Assembly: GCF_014280935.1 (NCBI RefSeq)
Contig: NZ_JACLZI010000016.1
Location: 1-64,000, forward strand
From: Aquibacillus kalidii
Lineage (GTDB): Bacteria; Bacillota; Bacilli; Bacillales; Amphibacillaceae
DNA length: 64,000 nt
Reading direction: 5' to 3'
Part shown: piece after piece, positions 47,343 to 57,516 of the stretch
How positions within the stretch are numbered: the first letter of the stretch is position 1
Layout of the letters: each line of letters starts with the position of its first letter
Translations under genes and position numbers: made by a program
The notes under the pieces: model-generated
The model's input: the letters and a program-made list of their open reading frames with translations, nothing else
Told to the model about the DNA's origin: nothing
The model's database searches: none

Positions 47343-48121
47343 TGGAGAATACTCTTGCTGGTAAAAAAATTCTAGTTACACGTGAAAAGAGTCAAGCAAA
47401 AGTTTTTGCGGAGAAACTAGAAGAAGTGGGTGCTATTCCATTAATAGCTCCACTTCTTACCTTTGAGGCCAATTACTCAGAAGAAAATCAGGCATTGTTA
47501 CAGGAACTTCACGAGTTTACATGGGTATTTTTTACAAGTGCCAATGGCGTGAAGTTCTTTTTCGAACTAATGGAATTATATAAAGTGGATCGCTCAGCCC
47601 TTCAGTCGATTCATATTGCTGTTGTGGGAAAAAAAACAGCGCAACAGCTACATGATTTCGGATTAGAAGCTGATTTTTGTCCAAGTGTATTTAATGGGGA
47701 AGAAATGGCAAGTGAATTTCTCGATAAATATTCCAATAAAGAACGAATCTTACTTGCTTGTGGAATGAAATCAAGAAAAGAAATTCCAAATCTATTGAAG
47801 AAGCACCAAGTTGCTTTTCGAAAATTGAAATTGTATGATACTCTATTAAATGAGAAAGCTCAACAGACTTTGGTTGAGTACATAAGCAATCATGAAATTG
47901 ATGCGTTAACATTTACAAGTCCTTCTACTATTCATGCTTTTGTAAAGCTAACAAAAGATTATCCTGAGGTACAAGACTTCGTTATGAAAAATAATCTATG
48001 CTTATGTATTGGTGCAACAACGGAGAGAAAAGCTAAGCGTGTTGGTTTTTCAAATATTCGAGTGCCAAGTGTTTATTCGATCGATGGTATGATTCAAGAG
48101 CTCATTCATTATTTTAAATAG
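47342..48121 (+). CDS. hemD: Uroporphyrinogen-III synthase
   Basis: This enzyme closes and inverts ring D of hydroxymethylbilane to give uroporphyrinogen III. The 259-residue, two-domain protein is poorly conserved in sequence, as usual, but shows [10 protein letters not shown] at the start, [12 protein letters not shown] and [14 protein letters not shown]. It starts in a one-base overlap with the hemC stop, implying translational coupling. Confidence 0.94.
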   Translation: MENTLAGKKILVTREKSQAKVFAEKLEEVGAIPLIAPLLTFEANYSEENQALLQELHEFTWVFFTSANGVKFFFELMELYKVDRSALQSIHIAVVGKKTAQQLHDFGLEADFCPSVFNGEEMASEFLDKYSNKERILLACGMKSRKEIPNLLKKHQVAFRKLKLYDTLLNEKAQQTLVEYISNHEIDALTFTSPSTIHAFVKLTKDYPEVQDFVMKNNLCLCIGATTERKAKRVGFSNIRVPSVYSIDGMIQELIHYFK

Positions 48122-48140
48122 AAAGGTTTCGGTGAGATTG

Positions 48141-49118
48141 ATGCAAGATATTACTTTTAATAGACATCGTAGATTACGTTCTTCTAACAATATGAGGGCG
48201 TTGGTACGTGAAACACAATTAACAACGGATGACTTTATTTATCCTATTTTTGTGGTAGAAGGTGCAAATGAAAAACGAGAAGTTCCATCGATGCCTGGTG
48301 TGTTTCAAGTTTCATTAGACCATCTAACAGAAGAAATGAACGAGTTAATTGGTTTAGGAATCAAATCTGTGCTGTTATTTGGTATTCCTAAAGAAAAAGA
48401 CGAAGTAGGGACACAGGCTTATTGTGAAACAGGGATTGTTCAACAAGCATTACGTCAAATTAAGCGTGATGTACCAGAAATGGTAACAATTGCTGATACA
48501 TGTTTGTGTGAATATACCTCTCATGGCCATTGTGGAATTATCCATGATGGAGATGTACATAATGATGAATCACTGGAATTAATCGTGCAAACAGCTGTAT
48601 CGCAGGCTAAAGCGGGTGCAGATATTATTGCGCCGTCTAACATGATGGACGGATTCGTTGCAGCTATTCGTAAAGGATTAGATGAGGCAGGATTTGTCAA
48701 TACACCTATCATGTCCTATGCAGCCAAATATGCTTCTGCCTTTTATGGACCGTTCCGTGATGCTGCTGGTAGTGCACCGCAATTCGGTGATCGCAAAACC
48801 TATCAGATGGACCCAGCTAATCGTCTGGAAGCTTTAAGAGAAGTGCAATCAGATATGGATGAGGGTGCAGACTTTATTATCGTTAAACCAGCTCTTTCTT
48901 ATCTAGATATTATGCGTGAAGTGAAAGACCGCTTTAATGCCCCAGTAGTTGCTTATAATGTAAGTGGAGAATACGCCATGGTAAAAGCAGCTGCGTTAAA
49001 TGGATGGATTGATGAAAAGGCAATTGTTCTAGAAAAATTAACATCGATGAAACGTGCTGGAGCAGACCTAATCATTACGTACGCTGCTAAAGATGCAGCC
49101 AAGTGGCTAAATAACTAA
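48141..49118 (+). CDS. hemB: Delta-aminolevulinic acid dehydratase (porphobilinogen synthase)
   Basis: This enzyme condenses two aminolevulinate molecules to porphobilinogen. The Zn ligands Cys121, Cys123 and Cys131 in [13 protein letters not shown] and Schiff-base lysines Lys196 and Lys249 are visible. I start at ATG 48141, 5 bases after GGTGA; the in-frame GTG at 48132 is an alternative. 325 residues. Downstream of hemD in the operon. Confidence 0.96.
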   Translation: MQDITFNRHRRLRSSNNMRALVRETQLTTDDFIYPIFVVEGANEKREVPSMPGVFQVSLDHLTEEMNELIGLGIKSVLLFGIPKEKDEVGTQAYCETGIVQQALRQIKRDVPEMVTIADTCLCEYTSHGHCGIIHDGDVHNDESLELIVQTAVSQAKAGADIIAPSNMMDGFVAAIRKGLDEAGFVNTPIMSYAAKYASAFYGPFRDAAGSAPQFGDRKTYQMDPANRLEALREVQSDMDEGADFIIVKPALSYLDIMREVKDRFNAPVVAYNVSGEYAMVKAAALNGWIDEKAIVLEKLTSMKRAGADLIITYAAKDAAKWLNN

Positions 49119-49137
49119 ACCATGTAGAGGTGAAAAG

Positions 49138-50427
49138 ATGAGAAACTTTGATAAATCAATTGATGCATACAAAGAGGCTGTCGATTTAATGCCTGGTGGG
49201 GTTAACTCACCAGTAAGAGCGTTTAAATCAGTTGGTATGAATCCTGTTTTTATGGAACGTGGAAAAGGTTCCAAAATTTACGATATTGATGGAAATGAGT
49301 ATATTGATTATGTACTAAGCTGGGGTCCACTTATTTTGGGACATGCCGATGATCGAGTTGTAGAAAAATTAAAAGCTGTTGCAGAAAATGGAACGAGCTT
49401 TGGAGCACCAACACTGTTAGAAAATCAGCTTGCTAAATTAGTAATAGAACGTGTTCCATCCATTGAAATGGTGCGGATGGTTAACTCTGGTACGGAAGCA
49501 ACAATGAGTGCGCTCAGACTTGCTCGTGGTTATACTGGACGCGACAAAATTTTAAAATTCGAAGGAAACTACCACGGACATGGGGATTCTCTATTAATTA
49601 AAGCAGGTTCTGGCGTTGCTACACTAGGTTTACCTGATAGCCCGGGTGTACCGGAATCTATTGCTAAAAACACGATAACAGTACCATATAATGATCTAGA
49701 AAGTGTTCGTTATGCTTTTGAACAATTTGGAGATGACTTGGCAGCTGTCATTGTCGAACCTGTTTCAGGGAACATGGGTGTCGTTCCTCCTAAAAGTGAC
49801 TTTTTACAAGAATTGCGTAAGATTACTGAGGACAACGGCACAGTATTAATATTTGACGAAGTAATGACTGGCTTCCGTGTTGGTTATCAATGCGCTCAAG
49901 GACATTTTGAGGTGACCCCTGATTTAACTTGTCTTGGAAAAGTTATTGGCGGAGGCTTACCGGTAGGTGCGTATGGTGGAAAACGCGAAATAATGGAAAA
50001 GGTTGCACCAACTGGTGACATTTATCAGGCTGGTACATTGTCAGGTAATCCACTGGCTATGACCGCAGGATTAGAGACTTTAAAGGCAATGGATGAAGAT
50101 GCCTTTCAGCAGATAAATAAAAAAGTGGATCGTCTTGTGGAAGGGTATGTACAAGCAGCACAAGAATACGGTGTAGCCCTACAAGTAAATCGTGCTGGTT
50201 CTATGGTTGGATTCTTCTTTAATGACAATGAAGTGTACAATTATGAAACAGCAAGTAGCTCTAATTTGGACTATTTTGCTAGCTACTACCGTACGATGAT
50301 ACAGGAAGGTGTGTTTTTACCGCCATCTCAATATGAAGGTCTCTTTTTATCGACTGCACATACGGATGAAGATATTGAAAACACAATTGCTGCAGCTCGC
50401 ACGGCTTTTTCGAAATTAAAAGGTTAA
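49138..50427 (+). CDS. hemL: Glutamate-1-semialdehyde 2,1-aminomutase
   Basis: This PLP enzyme turns glutamate-1-semialdehyde into aminolevulinate. Lys268 in [13 protein letters not shown] binds PLP. NSGTEA (116-121), [10 protein letters not shown] and FDEVMTGFR are conserved. 429 residues. GAGGTG precedes the ATG. It is the last gene of hemAXCDBL; a GC-rich hairpin follows. Confidence 0.97.
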   Translation: MRNFDKSIDAYKEAVDLMPGGVNSPVRAFKSVGMNPVFMERGKGSKIYDIDGNEYIDYVLSWGPLILGHADDRVVEKLKAVAENGTSFGAPTLLENQLAKLVIERVPSIEMVRMVNSGTEATMSALRLARGYTGRDKILKFEGNYHGHGDSLLIKAGSGVATLGLPDSPGVPESIAKNTITVPYNDLESVRYAFEQFGDDLAAVIVEPVSGNMGVVPPKSDFLQELRKITEDNGTVLIFDEVMTGFRVGYQCAQGHFEVTPDLTCLGKVIGGGLPVGAYGGKREIMEKVAPTGDIYQAGTLSGNPLAMTAGLETLKAMDEDAFQQINKKVDRLVEGYVQAAQEYGVALQVNRAGSMVGFFFNDNEVYNYETASSSNLDYFASYYRTMIQEGVFLPPSQYEGLFLSTAHTDEDIENTIAAARTAFSKLKG

Positions 50428-50434
50428 TATAAGG

Positions 50435-50465
50435 GGGCTCCACTCGGTGGGGCCCTAAATTTATT
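50435..50465 (+). terminator. Probable terminator of the hem operon
   Basis: GGGCTCCAC (50435-50443) pairs with GTGGGGCCC (50447-50455), one G-T wobble. The following tract TAAATTTATT is a poor T-run, so termination may be partial. Confidence 0.6.
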
Positions 50466-50613
50466 ATAAGGATTTTTCAAATATCCCCTATTTATAGTTT
50501 ATATCCCCCAATCCGGCAGTTATCTACCAAGAAATTACATAAAGCCTCCCAAATCTAAAATATTTAGTCCCATGCTAATTTGCTAAACTTTTTTACTACA
50601 ATGTTTTATCATG

Positions 50614-50640
50614 CATAATTCTTTTCCTTATTCATATATC
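50614..50640 (+). promoter_or_regulatory. Possible SigE promoter of spoVID
   Basis: CATAATT (50614-50620) and CATATATC (50633-50640) loosely fit the SigE pattern (ATA box and CATANNNT box); the spacer is 12 bp, slightly short. spoVID is SigE-dependent in B. subtilis. Confidence 0.35.
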
Positions 50641-50690
50641 TGAAGAGAGGGCAATGTACGAATAGGCTTTGATTTTGAGGGGAGGAAATT

Positions 50691-51890
50691 GTGTTGTCTT
50701 ACGAAAATAATTCAGTTTTTACATTTAATTTAAATGAGTCGTTGTCGTTTAAAAGAGGACAGGAAGTGGATGAGATAATGGGAATCTCACTAGAACCAGA
50801 GATTTCTATTCAAGAATTTGATGATTATATATCAGTTAGAGGAGTTATTGAATTAAAAGGGGAGTATTTCCAAGTCAAAGAGCCAATAGAAAATCCGGAT
50901 GAGCCATTATCGTTAAGAGATCATCCTGCACAACGTTTTATGGATCGCGTAGAAAGCTATGAAGACGGAGTCAATGAATTCTTTCATAACTTTCCGGTTG
51001 AAGTATCTGTACCGAAATATAGGGTAGATGACCTTGACGAGGTTATGGTTGGAATTGAATCTTTCGATTATGAAATTCCTGAGAATAGTCAGCTTAAGCT
51101 TCGTGCTACTGTGGCCATTCATGGGGTAAGTAATGAGGAAAGACGTGCAGAGCATAATCCAGTTCAAGAAGATGCTAATGAAGGTTTAATTGGACTAGAG
51201 GAAGAAACTGTCGAGGAACCGCCACAGCTTGCCGTTGATGAGACTTTCGAATTTGATGTAAAGGAACCTGTAGAAGAAGAAAGTAATGAATCTAGAAATG
51301 AGCAAACAGATGAGCTTGATACTCCGCAGCTAGAAATGGAACCACCAGTTGACGAGTACGTAGAACCTGAGTTGGAACCGGAACCCGAATTAGAACCAGA
51401 GCCTGAGCCTTATGCGGAACCTGAATTGGAACCCGAACCCGATCCAGAACCCGAGCCAGAAACGGAACCTGTTGTGGAGAAGAAAGTTAAGGAGAAAAAG
51501 AACAAGAAAACACAATCCCTTGCTGAATTCTTTGCAAATGTAGAAGATAAAAAAGCCAAACCTGAAGTAGAAGCGGTAATGGAATCTAGTGAATCCGAAT
51601 CTAGCATCGTTCACTTTTCTGCAAGTGGAAGGAATGCTACGGATGAAGATATAGAAGAGTCCTCTCGAGAAGAAGGGGTAGAGAAAGATACATCATACTT
51701 ATTGAATATATTTGCGGATAAGGAAGAAGAAACGTATTCAAGATTAAAAATGTGTATTGTACAAGATGAAGACACCTTAGAATCGCTAGCTGATAAATAT
51801 GAGATTTCTCCATTAAATATCTCCAAGATTAATAAGTTGGTTAGTGATGAACTATCACAAGGTCAAATTTTGTATATTCCAACGAACTAG
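50691..51890 (+). CDS. spoVID: Spore coat morphogenetic protein SpoVID
   Basis: SpoVID drives encasement of the forespore by coat proteins. The 399-residue protein has a conserved N-terminal domain (about 1-150) that starts with strands like FTFNLNESLSFKRGQEV. A long acidic middle contains Pro-Glu repeats (about 215-262), and a C-terminal LysM domain (about 352-397: QDEDTLESLADKYEISPLNISKINKL) follows. The start is GTG 50691 after GGGGAGG. The acidic repeat is longer than I recall for B. subtilis. The following gene, ysxE, is the usual neighbour. Confidence 0.93.
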   Translation: MLSYENNSVFTFNLNESLSFKRGQEVDEIMGISLEPEISIQEFDDYISVRGVIELKGEYFQVKEPIENPDEPLSLRDHPAQRFMDRVESYEDGVNEFFHNFPVEVSVPKYRVDDLDEVMVGIESFDYEIPENSQLKLRATVAIHGVSNEERRAEHNPVQEDANEGLIGLEEETVEEPPQLAVDETFEFDVKEPVEEESNESRNEQTDELDTPQLEMEPPVDEYVEPELEPEPELEPEPEPYAEPELEPEPDPEPEPETEPVVEKKVKEKKNKKTQSLAEFFANVEDKKAKPEVEAVMESSESESSIVHFSASGRNATDEDIEESSREEGVEKDTSYLLNIFADKEEETYSRLKMCIVQDEDTLESLADKYEISPLNISKINKLVSDELSQGQILYIPTN

Positions 51891-51916
51891 AGTAGTGGAA
51901 TCATCTGTTTTTATTT

Positions 51917-51958
51917 CATAATCCCTTGGCACAAATTAGTGACAAGGGATTATGTTTC
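51917..51958 (+). terminator. Hairpin between spoVID and ysxE
   Basis: CATAATCCCTTG (51917-51928) pairs perfectly with CAAGGGATTATG (51943-51954), followed by only TTT. It may be a weak terminator. Confidence 0.55.
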
Positions 51959-52024
51959 ATCATTGCAGAATGGAAGCATACATAAAAACTATATGTTTCA
52001 CTTTATATTTTGGAGTGGATGCAA

Positions 52025-53059
52025 ATGAAAAATGTTCGTTCAATTTTGAATGCTTATCAAATTAAACCTTCAGAGGTTTCAAAAGTAACCAACAATCTAT
52101 ATCGAATTCAAGCACAAGAATATTCATTCGCTTTAAAGAAGTCCAAACTAAACAGGAATCAGATAGACTCCTGGAAACAAGCCTATATATATGGAAATGA
52201 GTACCAACTAACGTCTATATTGCCTGTTTATATGACTGAAAAAGGTGATATTTTTCATCAGGATTACAATGATATATACTATCTTACGCCATGGAAAGAA
52301 ACAAGAAGGAATGACGAGCCAGAGCATGAAGTAGAGTCCTTTTACAGAACTTTAGGTACCATCCATCACAAAACAAAGAAGAAACTTGATATTCAGGTCG
52401 ATCAAGTTGAGCAACAAATCACACAAGAAAAGGAAAAGCTCTCTCGTTTCCGTCAGTCTATTTTAACCAACGTCGAGTTATATGAGAGTAAGCGGTATAT
52501 GTCTCCATTTGAATTAAGAGTTTGTATGCAATACAGAGACATCGAGCAGGTATGTAATAGTCTAGATGATTGGTATGACTATTATTTAGAGGATTTAAAA
52601 GAAGATGGAGTGATGAATCATTCACTTTGCCATGGTAACTTACGTGCATCGCATCTCATCTATCAGAGCAGTAACACGTACTTTGTGAATTGGGAAAAGT
52701 CACACATCGGTAGTCCGATGTATGACTTAGCTGTCTATTATTATCACGAATTAAAATACCATGACTGTTATTTAAATCATTTAATGAGCTCTTTTTCTAT
52801 CTATGAAAAAGAAAATCCATTATTGCTAAGCGAGAGAAGCTTGCTTGCCGTTTTATTATTAACTCCATCCTCTTATCTTCAAGTAATTGAAGCTTATAAT
52901 AATAAACAGTTCTCTAAATCCCAACCATTTCAAATAAGGTATTTAGAACAAGCCTACCGAAGATTGGTCCATGGTCTATCTATGCAACAACATTTAAAAC
53001 AAATTCGTGATGAGATTAAACAAAAACAACTGGAAGAAGAAGCTAATCAAGAAGAATAG
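52025..53059 (+). CDS. ysxE: CotS-family spore coat protein, YsxE-like (predicted pseudokinase)
   Basis: This protein has the aminoglycoside-phosphotransferase/CotS kinase-like fold. An N-lobe with FALKKSK (possible ATP Lys) is followed by a C-lobe. Where active members have HGDxxxxN and a DWE metal site, this has HGNLRASH (203-210) and NWE (222-224), so the catalytic Asp, the metal Asn and the metal Asp are all changed. It is probably not an active kinase. YsxE is a coat protein in B. subtilis and follows spoVID there too. I start at ATG 52025, 7 bases after GGAGTGG. 344 residues. Confidence 0.85.
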   Translation: MKNVRSILNAYQIKPSEVSKVTNNLYRIQAQEYSFALKKSKLNRNQIDSWKQAYIYGNEYQLTSILPVYMTEKGDIFHQDYNDIYYLTPWKETRRNDEPEHEVESFYRTLGTIHHKTKKKLDIQVDQVEQQITQEKEKLSRFRQSILTNVELYESKRYMSPFELRVCMQYRDIEQVCNSLDDWYDYYLEDLKEDGVMNHSLCHGNLRASHLIYQSSNTYFVNWEKSHIGSPMYDLAVYYYHELKYHDCYLNHLMSSFSIYEKENPLLLSERSLLAVLLLTPSSYLQVIEAYNNKQFSKSQPFQIRYLEQAYRRLVHGLSMQQHLKQIRDEIKQKQLEEEANQEE

Positions 53060-53077
53060 TAAATTTAAATGAGTTGA

Positions 53078-53266
53078 TTATATCCATTTTAGATAAAAGG
53101 CCAAAAAGATACCAATGCAAATAGCAAGCAAAAATATATCAAATGTTGTGGGAATAAAAATGGTCCGTAGAGCTTGGAATATCATAATTGGTAATGTACA
53201 TCGTTCACAGACTAACAAGCAGTACCTTGCCCAAGGTGGTAAGCGGTAACGATAAAAACGTGCCAT
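53078..53266 (-). CDS. Small conserved membrane protein of unknown function
   Basis: This 62-residue protein starts MARFYRYRLPPWARYCLLVCERC. A hydrophobic segment lies around residues 42-60, with a shorter one around 24-34. The N-terminus is basic and carries a CERC motif. AAGGAGTG lies 6 bases before the ATG on the minus strand, a good ribosome binding site that supports a real gene. It is convergent with ysxE and divergent from valS. I believe similar small proteins occur next to valS in other Bacillaceae, but this is from memory. Confidence 0.7.
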   Translation of the reverse strand: MARFYRYRLPPWARYCLLVCERCTLPIMIFQALRTIFIPTTFDIFLLAICIGIFLAFYLKWI

Positions 53267-53390
53267 CTTAACACTCCTTATAACTCTTTTGGTGTATTGT
53301 ATGCGATAGTCACCTAGGTTGGTGCAAATAATTATAAAAATATCTCCTTTTACATTTTTCGCCTATTTACGTAAACTTTCTCTTTAAACC

Positions 53391-53420
53391 TTGACTAATT
53401 TGTGTATAATTGGATAAAAT
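53391..53420 (+). promoter_or_regulatory. SigA promoter of valS
   Basis: TTGACT (53391-53396), 18 bp, then TAAAAT (53415-53420), just upstream of the T-box leader. Confidence 0.7.
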
Positions 53421-53426
53421 AGCTAC

Positions 53427-53708
53427 TATATTAGATAGTGAAAAATGCAATGAAGAGGAAGAGTACTGAGTAAATGCCTATAGAGAGGGAAATCATTTAG
53501 CTGGAAGATTTCCTAGGATTGTTTATTTGGGAATGTCGCCTCAGATGCAGCTCCTTTGAAATGGATTAGTAGTAGAAGGAGACGGTGCAGAGCCGTTAAC
53601 GAAACGAAGTGTACGGATGTTATGAAAGGATATAGACATTCGTAAACAAAGGTGGTACCACGGAAATTTACCCTTTTCGTCCTTTTTTAAGGATGATAAG
53701 GGTTTTTA
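53427..53708 (+). promoter_or_regulatory. T-box leader (tRNA-Val responsive) of valS
   Basis: The T-box AAAGGTGGTACCACGG is at 53648-53663. The terminator stem (ACCCTT at 53670-53675 with AAGGGT at 53698-53703, plus an inner TCCTT/AAGGA pair) ends in a T-run. Stem I features such as GAAGAGGAAGAGTA are present at 53451-53466. GTC at 53535-53537 in GGGAATGTCGCC is the likely Val specifier. Confidence 0.93.
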
Positions 53709-53742
53709 TTTTGTATATGGAAGGTTTAAGGAGGAAGTTGAG

Positions 53743-56394
53743 ATGGAAGAAAATAAAGAAATAGCGTTATCGCCTAAATATGATCCAACTGCGGTAGAGA
53801 AAGATCGCTATAAATATTGGGTGGACGGTAAGTTTTTTGAAGCAAAAGCCGACAAAAATAAAAAGCCATTTACGATTGTTATTCCACCACCAAATGTAAC
53901 GGGCAAGCTTCACATTGGTCATGCTTGGGATACAACCTTACAAGATATTATTACACGAATTAAGCGAATGCAAGGGTATGATGTCTTGTACCTACCAGGG
54001 ATGGATCATGCAGGCATTGCAACACAAGCCAAAGTAGAAGCTAAATTACGTGAACAAGGGCAAAGTAGATACGATTTAGGTCGTGAAAAGTTCTTAGAAA
54101 AGGCTTGGGAATGGAAACATGAGTACGCTGATTTTATCAGACAGCAATGGGAAAAAATTGGTTTAGGATTAGATTATTCTAGAGAAAGGTTTACACTAGA
54201 CGAAGGGTTATCTGAGGCGGTTAAAGAGGTATTCGTCACTTTATATGAAAAAGGGCTTATTTATCGTGGTGAATATATTATTAACTGGGACCCCGCAACA
54301 AAGACAGCTCTTTCTGATATTGAAGTAATTCATGAAGAGATTCAAGGACATTTCTATCATATGAAATATCCATTAAAAGACGGTACTGGATCAATCGAAA
54401 TAGCTACTACTCGTCCAGAAACAATGTTGGGTGATACAGCTGTTGCCGTACATCCAGAAGATGAGCGCTATCAACATTTAATAGGAAAAACAGTGATCCT
54501 ACCAATCATAGGCCGTGAAATTGAAATTGTTGCGGATGAGTATGTTGATATGGAATTTGGTTCAGGTGCTGTTAAAATTACACCAGCACACGACCCAAAT
54601 GACTTCGAAATTGGTAACCGTCATAACCTAGAACGCATTCTCGTTATGAATGAAGACGGTACAATGAATGATCGAGCAGGTAAATACAAAGGTATGGACC
54701 GATTTGAATGTAGAAAACAATTAGTAAAAGACCTTCAAGAAGAGGGCATTCTCTTTAAGATTGAAGAACATATGCACTCTGTTGGACACTCTGAACGAAG
54801 TGGAGCTGTAGTTGAACCTTATCTTTCTACCCAATGGTTTGTTAATATGCAGCCATTAGCAGACGAGGCTGTTAAGCTACAAAGACAATCTGATGACGAA
54901 AAGGTTCATTTTGTTCCTGAGCGATTTGAAAACAATTATCTACGTTGGATGGAAAATACGCGAGACTGGTGTATTTCACGTCAGCTATGGTGGGGACACC
55001 GCATACCAGCATGGTACCATAAAGAAACAGGTGAAGTTTATGTTGGGAAGGAAGCTCCAGCTGACATAGAAAATTGGGAGCAAGATAGTGATGTTTTAGA
55101 TACTTGGTTCTCCTCTGCATTATGGCCGTTTTCTACTCTTAACTGGCCAGATACGGACAACGAAGAATTTAAACATTTCTTCCCAACAAATGTTCTAGTA
55201 ACAGGTTATGACATTATTGGATTTTGGGTTTCACGTATGATTTTTCAATCATTAGAATTTAATGATATTCGACCATTTGAAGATGTACTCATACACGGTT
55301 TAGTACGTGATGCAGAAGGCCGTAAGATGAGTAAGTCATTGGGGAATGGTGTTGATCCGATGGAAGTAATTGAGAAATACGGCGCTGATTCCCTACGTTA
55401 TTTCCTTTCAACTGGTTCTACTCCAGGGCAGGATCTACGTTTCCAATGGGAAAAAGTAGAATCTACTTGGAATTTTGTAAATAAAATTTGGAATGCTTCT
55501 CGATTTGTCATTATGAACCTTGGAGACATCCAATATGAAGACATTGATTTGTCAGGTGAGAAATCAGTTGCGGATAAGTGGATATTAACCCGACTTAATC
55601 AAACCATCGTACAAGTTGACAAAAATGTTGATAAATATGAGTTTGGGGAAGCTGGAAGACACTTATATAACTTCATCTGGGATGAATTCTGTGATTGGTA
55701 TATCGAAATGGCGAAGCTGCCATTGTACGGAGAAGATGAAAAAGCGAAACAAACAACAAGATCTGTACTAGCTTATGTATTAGACCAAACGATGCGCATG
55801 CTACATCCATTCATGCCTTTCGTTACAGAAGAGATTTGGCAGCATCTTCCTCACGAAGGTGAATCAATCACACAAGCTAGTTGGCCTAAGGTTCGTCAAG
55901 ACTTACATGATGAACAAGCGGCTGAAGAGATGAAACGTTTGGTAGATATCATTCGTGCTGTAAGAAATATTCGTGCAGAAGTTGATACACCAATGTCAAA
56001 ACAAGTTCAACTACTTATCCAAGCAAAAGACGAATTCATTGTTAAACAACTAGAAACGAACCGTCAATATTTAGAAAAATTCTGTAATCCTAGTGAACTA
56101 ACGATAGCAACAGAGGTTAGTGCCCCAGAAAAGGCAATGTCAGCTGTCATTACGGGTGCAGATATTTTCTTACCACTAGAAGGTCTAATTGACGTGGACA
56201 AAGAAATTGCTCGTTTAAATAATGAGTTGGATAAATGGAACAAAGAAGTAGAAAGAGTTGAAAAGAAACTAGCTAACGAAGGTTTTGTAAGTAAGGCACC
56301 TGAAAAAGTAGTAGAAGAAGAAAAACAAAAAGCAAAAGATTATGCTGAAAAGAAAGCTAAGGTAGAAGCAAGAATTAAAGAACTTCAATCATAA
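53743..56394 (+). CDS. valS: Valyl-tRNA synthetase
   Basis: This class I synthetase charges tRNA-Val. The 883-residue protein has HIGH (57-60, LHIGHAW), a CP1 editing domain (about 190-350: [13 protein letters not shown]), KMSKS (528-532), an anticodon-binding helical domain and a C-terminal coiled coil (about 810-880) typical of ValS. AAGGAGG precedes the ATG. It is controlled by the T-box and stands before folC as in B. subtilis. Confidence 0.98.
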   Translation: MEENKEIALSPKYDPTAVEKDRYKYWVDGKFFEAKADKNKKPFTIVIPPPNVTGKLHIGHAWDTTLQDIITRIKRMQGYDVLYLPGMDHAGIATQAKVEAKLREQGQSRYDLGREKFLEKAWEWKHEYADFIRQQWEKIGLGLDYSRERFTLDEGLSEAVKEVFVTLYEKGLIYRGEYIINWDPATKTALSDIEVIHEEIQGHFYHMKYPLKDGTGSIEIATTRPETMLGDTAVAVHPEDERYQHLIGKTVILPIIGREIEIVADEYVDMEFGSGAVKITPAHDPNDFEIGNRHNLERILVMNEDGTMNDRAGKYKGMDRFECRKQLVKDLQEEGILFKIEEHMHSVGHSERSGAVVEPYLSTQWFVNMQPLADEAVKLQRQSDDEKVHFVPERFENNYLRWMENTRDWCISRQLWWGHRIPAWYHKETGEVYVGKEAPADIENWEQDSDVLDTWFSSALWPFSTLNWPDTDNEEFKHFFPTNVLVTGYDIIGFWVSRMIFQSLEFNDIRPFEDVLIHGLVRDAEGRKMSKSLGNGVDPMEVIEKYGADSLRYFLSTGSTPGQDLRFQWEKVESTWNFVNKIWNASRFVIMNLGDIQYEDIDLSGEKSVADKWILTRLNQTIVQVDKNVDKYEFGEAGRHLYNFIWDEFCDWYIEMAKLPLYGEDEKAKQTTRSVLAYVLDQTMRMLHPFMPFVTEEIWQHLPHEGESITQASWPKVRQDLHDEQAAEEMKRLVDIIRAVRNIRAEVDTPMSKQVQLLIQAKDEFIVKQLETNRQYLEKFCNPSELTIATEVSAPEKAMSAVITGADIFLPLEGLIDVDKEIARLNNELDKWNKEVERVEKKLANEGFVSKAPEKVVEEEKQKAKDYAEKKAKVEARIKELQS

Positions 56395-56417
56395 GCATTG
56401 CTTTTGGCATAAAGAGG

Positions 56418-56458
56418 AAAAGCGTGAATTCCCTTGGAGGGATATTCACGCTTTTTTA
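56418..56458 (+). terminator. Terminator of valS
   Basis: AAAGCGTGAATTCCC pairs with GGGATATTCACGCTTT, with six T following. Confidence 0.92.
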
Positions 56459-56507
56459 CTGCAATAAAGGCTATTCGATTAGTTTGATACCACATGGAAC
56501 TAGTTTA

Positions 56508-57392
56508 CTATATTTTGCTAATTACATATTTAACAATATGATCCGCGACATCTACCCCTGTTGCAGCTAGTGTTTTTTTGATGTGTGCATTTGAATTAAC
56601 TTCACAGATAATTGGTTGTTGATTAGGACCAAATAATAAATCGACTCCAGCAAAATCAACACCAATAGCTTTTGTAGCTTGAATTGCCAGTTCAACCTCT
56701 TTTTCAGTCGGAGTGTACATCTCAGATACACCTTCTGTTTGACTATTCGCTCGGAAATCATTGGCAGCACTTCTCAGCATGGAGGAAACTACTTTATTTC
56801 CAACGACATTAAGTCTTATATCTTTGCCATAACTACTTGAAATAAACTCCTGTATAACAAAAGGTCTATCCTTTATTTCTGTTATTATTTCATCAAGTTC
56901 TTTTCTATTATGAACAAGATAAACCTGTTCACCAAATGAGCCATATGCCTCTTTCACAACCATTGGATAATCCATTTGTTTTTCTATCGGATAAAAAGTT
57001 TCAAGATCAATGTCCTGGACGTTAGCGAAAATCTTTGGGGCTGCTACCGTTTTAGGAATTGGTAGACCATTTTCGGCTAACTTTTGGTAGGTTGTAATTT
57101 TGTTATCACAAATGTCTATTGCTGTAGCTGAATTAAAGACTGGAATCTGCATCGACTCTAGTTGCCATGCTAGTGTAATATCTTTATCACCAAAGATGAC
57201 GAAATCAGGGAGTGGCTTATCAATTTGAAATAGTAAATTACTCCCCTTTTCTGATAGAAAGGATAGAAGCTGATTATTTTTCACAATATCTATTGTTACA
57301 TTATTTTGTTTACCAGCTTTATGGATTGATTCTGCAAAATCTAGGAATTTACTTCCTTGTAGATGCCCATTATATATAACCCAACCGTACAT
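56508..57392 (-). CDS. RimK-like ATP-grasp ligase
   Basis: This 294-residue protein has the ATP-grasp fold. A pre-ATP-grasp domain (about 1-90) is followed by the nucleotide-binding subdomain with DNKITTYQKLAENGLPIPKT, VVKEAYGSFGEQVYL and FVIQEFI, then GKDIRLNVVGN and the metal site DFAGVDLLFG...IICEVNSNAH. This pattern is that of RimK/LysX-type enzymes, which join an amino acid (often Glu) to a carboxylate through an acyl phosphate. The acceptor is unknown. GAAAGGAAAG precedes the ATG. It is divergent from folC, and I do not recall this gene at this place in B. subtilis. Confidence 0.88.
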   Translation of the reverse strand: MYGWVIYNGHLQGSKFLDFAESIHKAGKQNNVTIDIVKNNQLLSFLSEKGSNLLFQIDKPLPDFVIFGDKDITLAWQLESMQIPVFNSATAIDICDNKITTYQKLAENGLPIPKTVAAPKIFANVQDIDLETFYPIEKQMDYPMVVKEAYGSFGEQVYLVHNRKELDEIITEIKDRPFVIQEFISSSYGKDIRLNVVGNKVVSSMLRSAANDFRANSQTEGVSEMYTPTEKEVELAIQATKAIGVDFAGVDLLFGPNQQPIICEVNSNAHIKKTLAATGVDVADHIVKYVISKI

Positions 57393-57516
57393 GTTTAGAT
57401 CTTTCCTTTCGGGATAAGTTTAAAGTTTTAAATAAATAGATTAACTGATATAATATTCTCATTGTTTTGCAAGCAAGTAATGTTATTTAATAAAAATTAA
57501 GGTAGGATTACCGACT

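Noticed and set aside
51390-51614. Reverse-strand ORFs inside spoVID (two frames)
   Set aside because: They are the antisense image of the Pro-Glu repeat tract: low-complexity Phe/Arg or Ser/Gly strings with no ribosome binding site.
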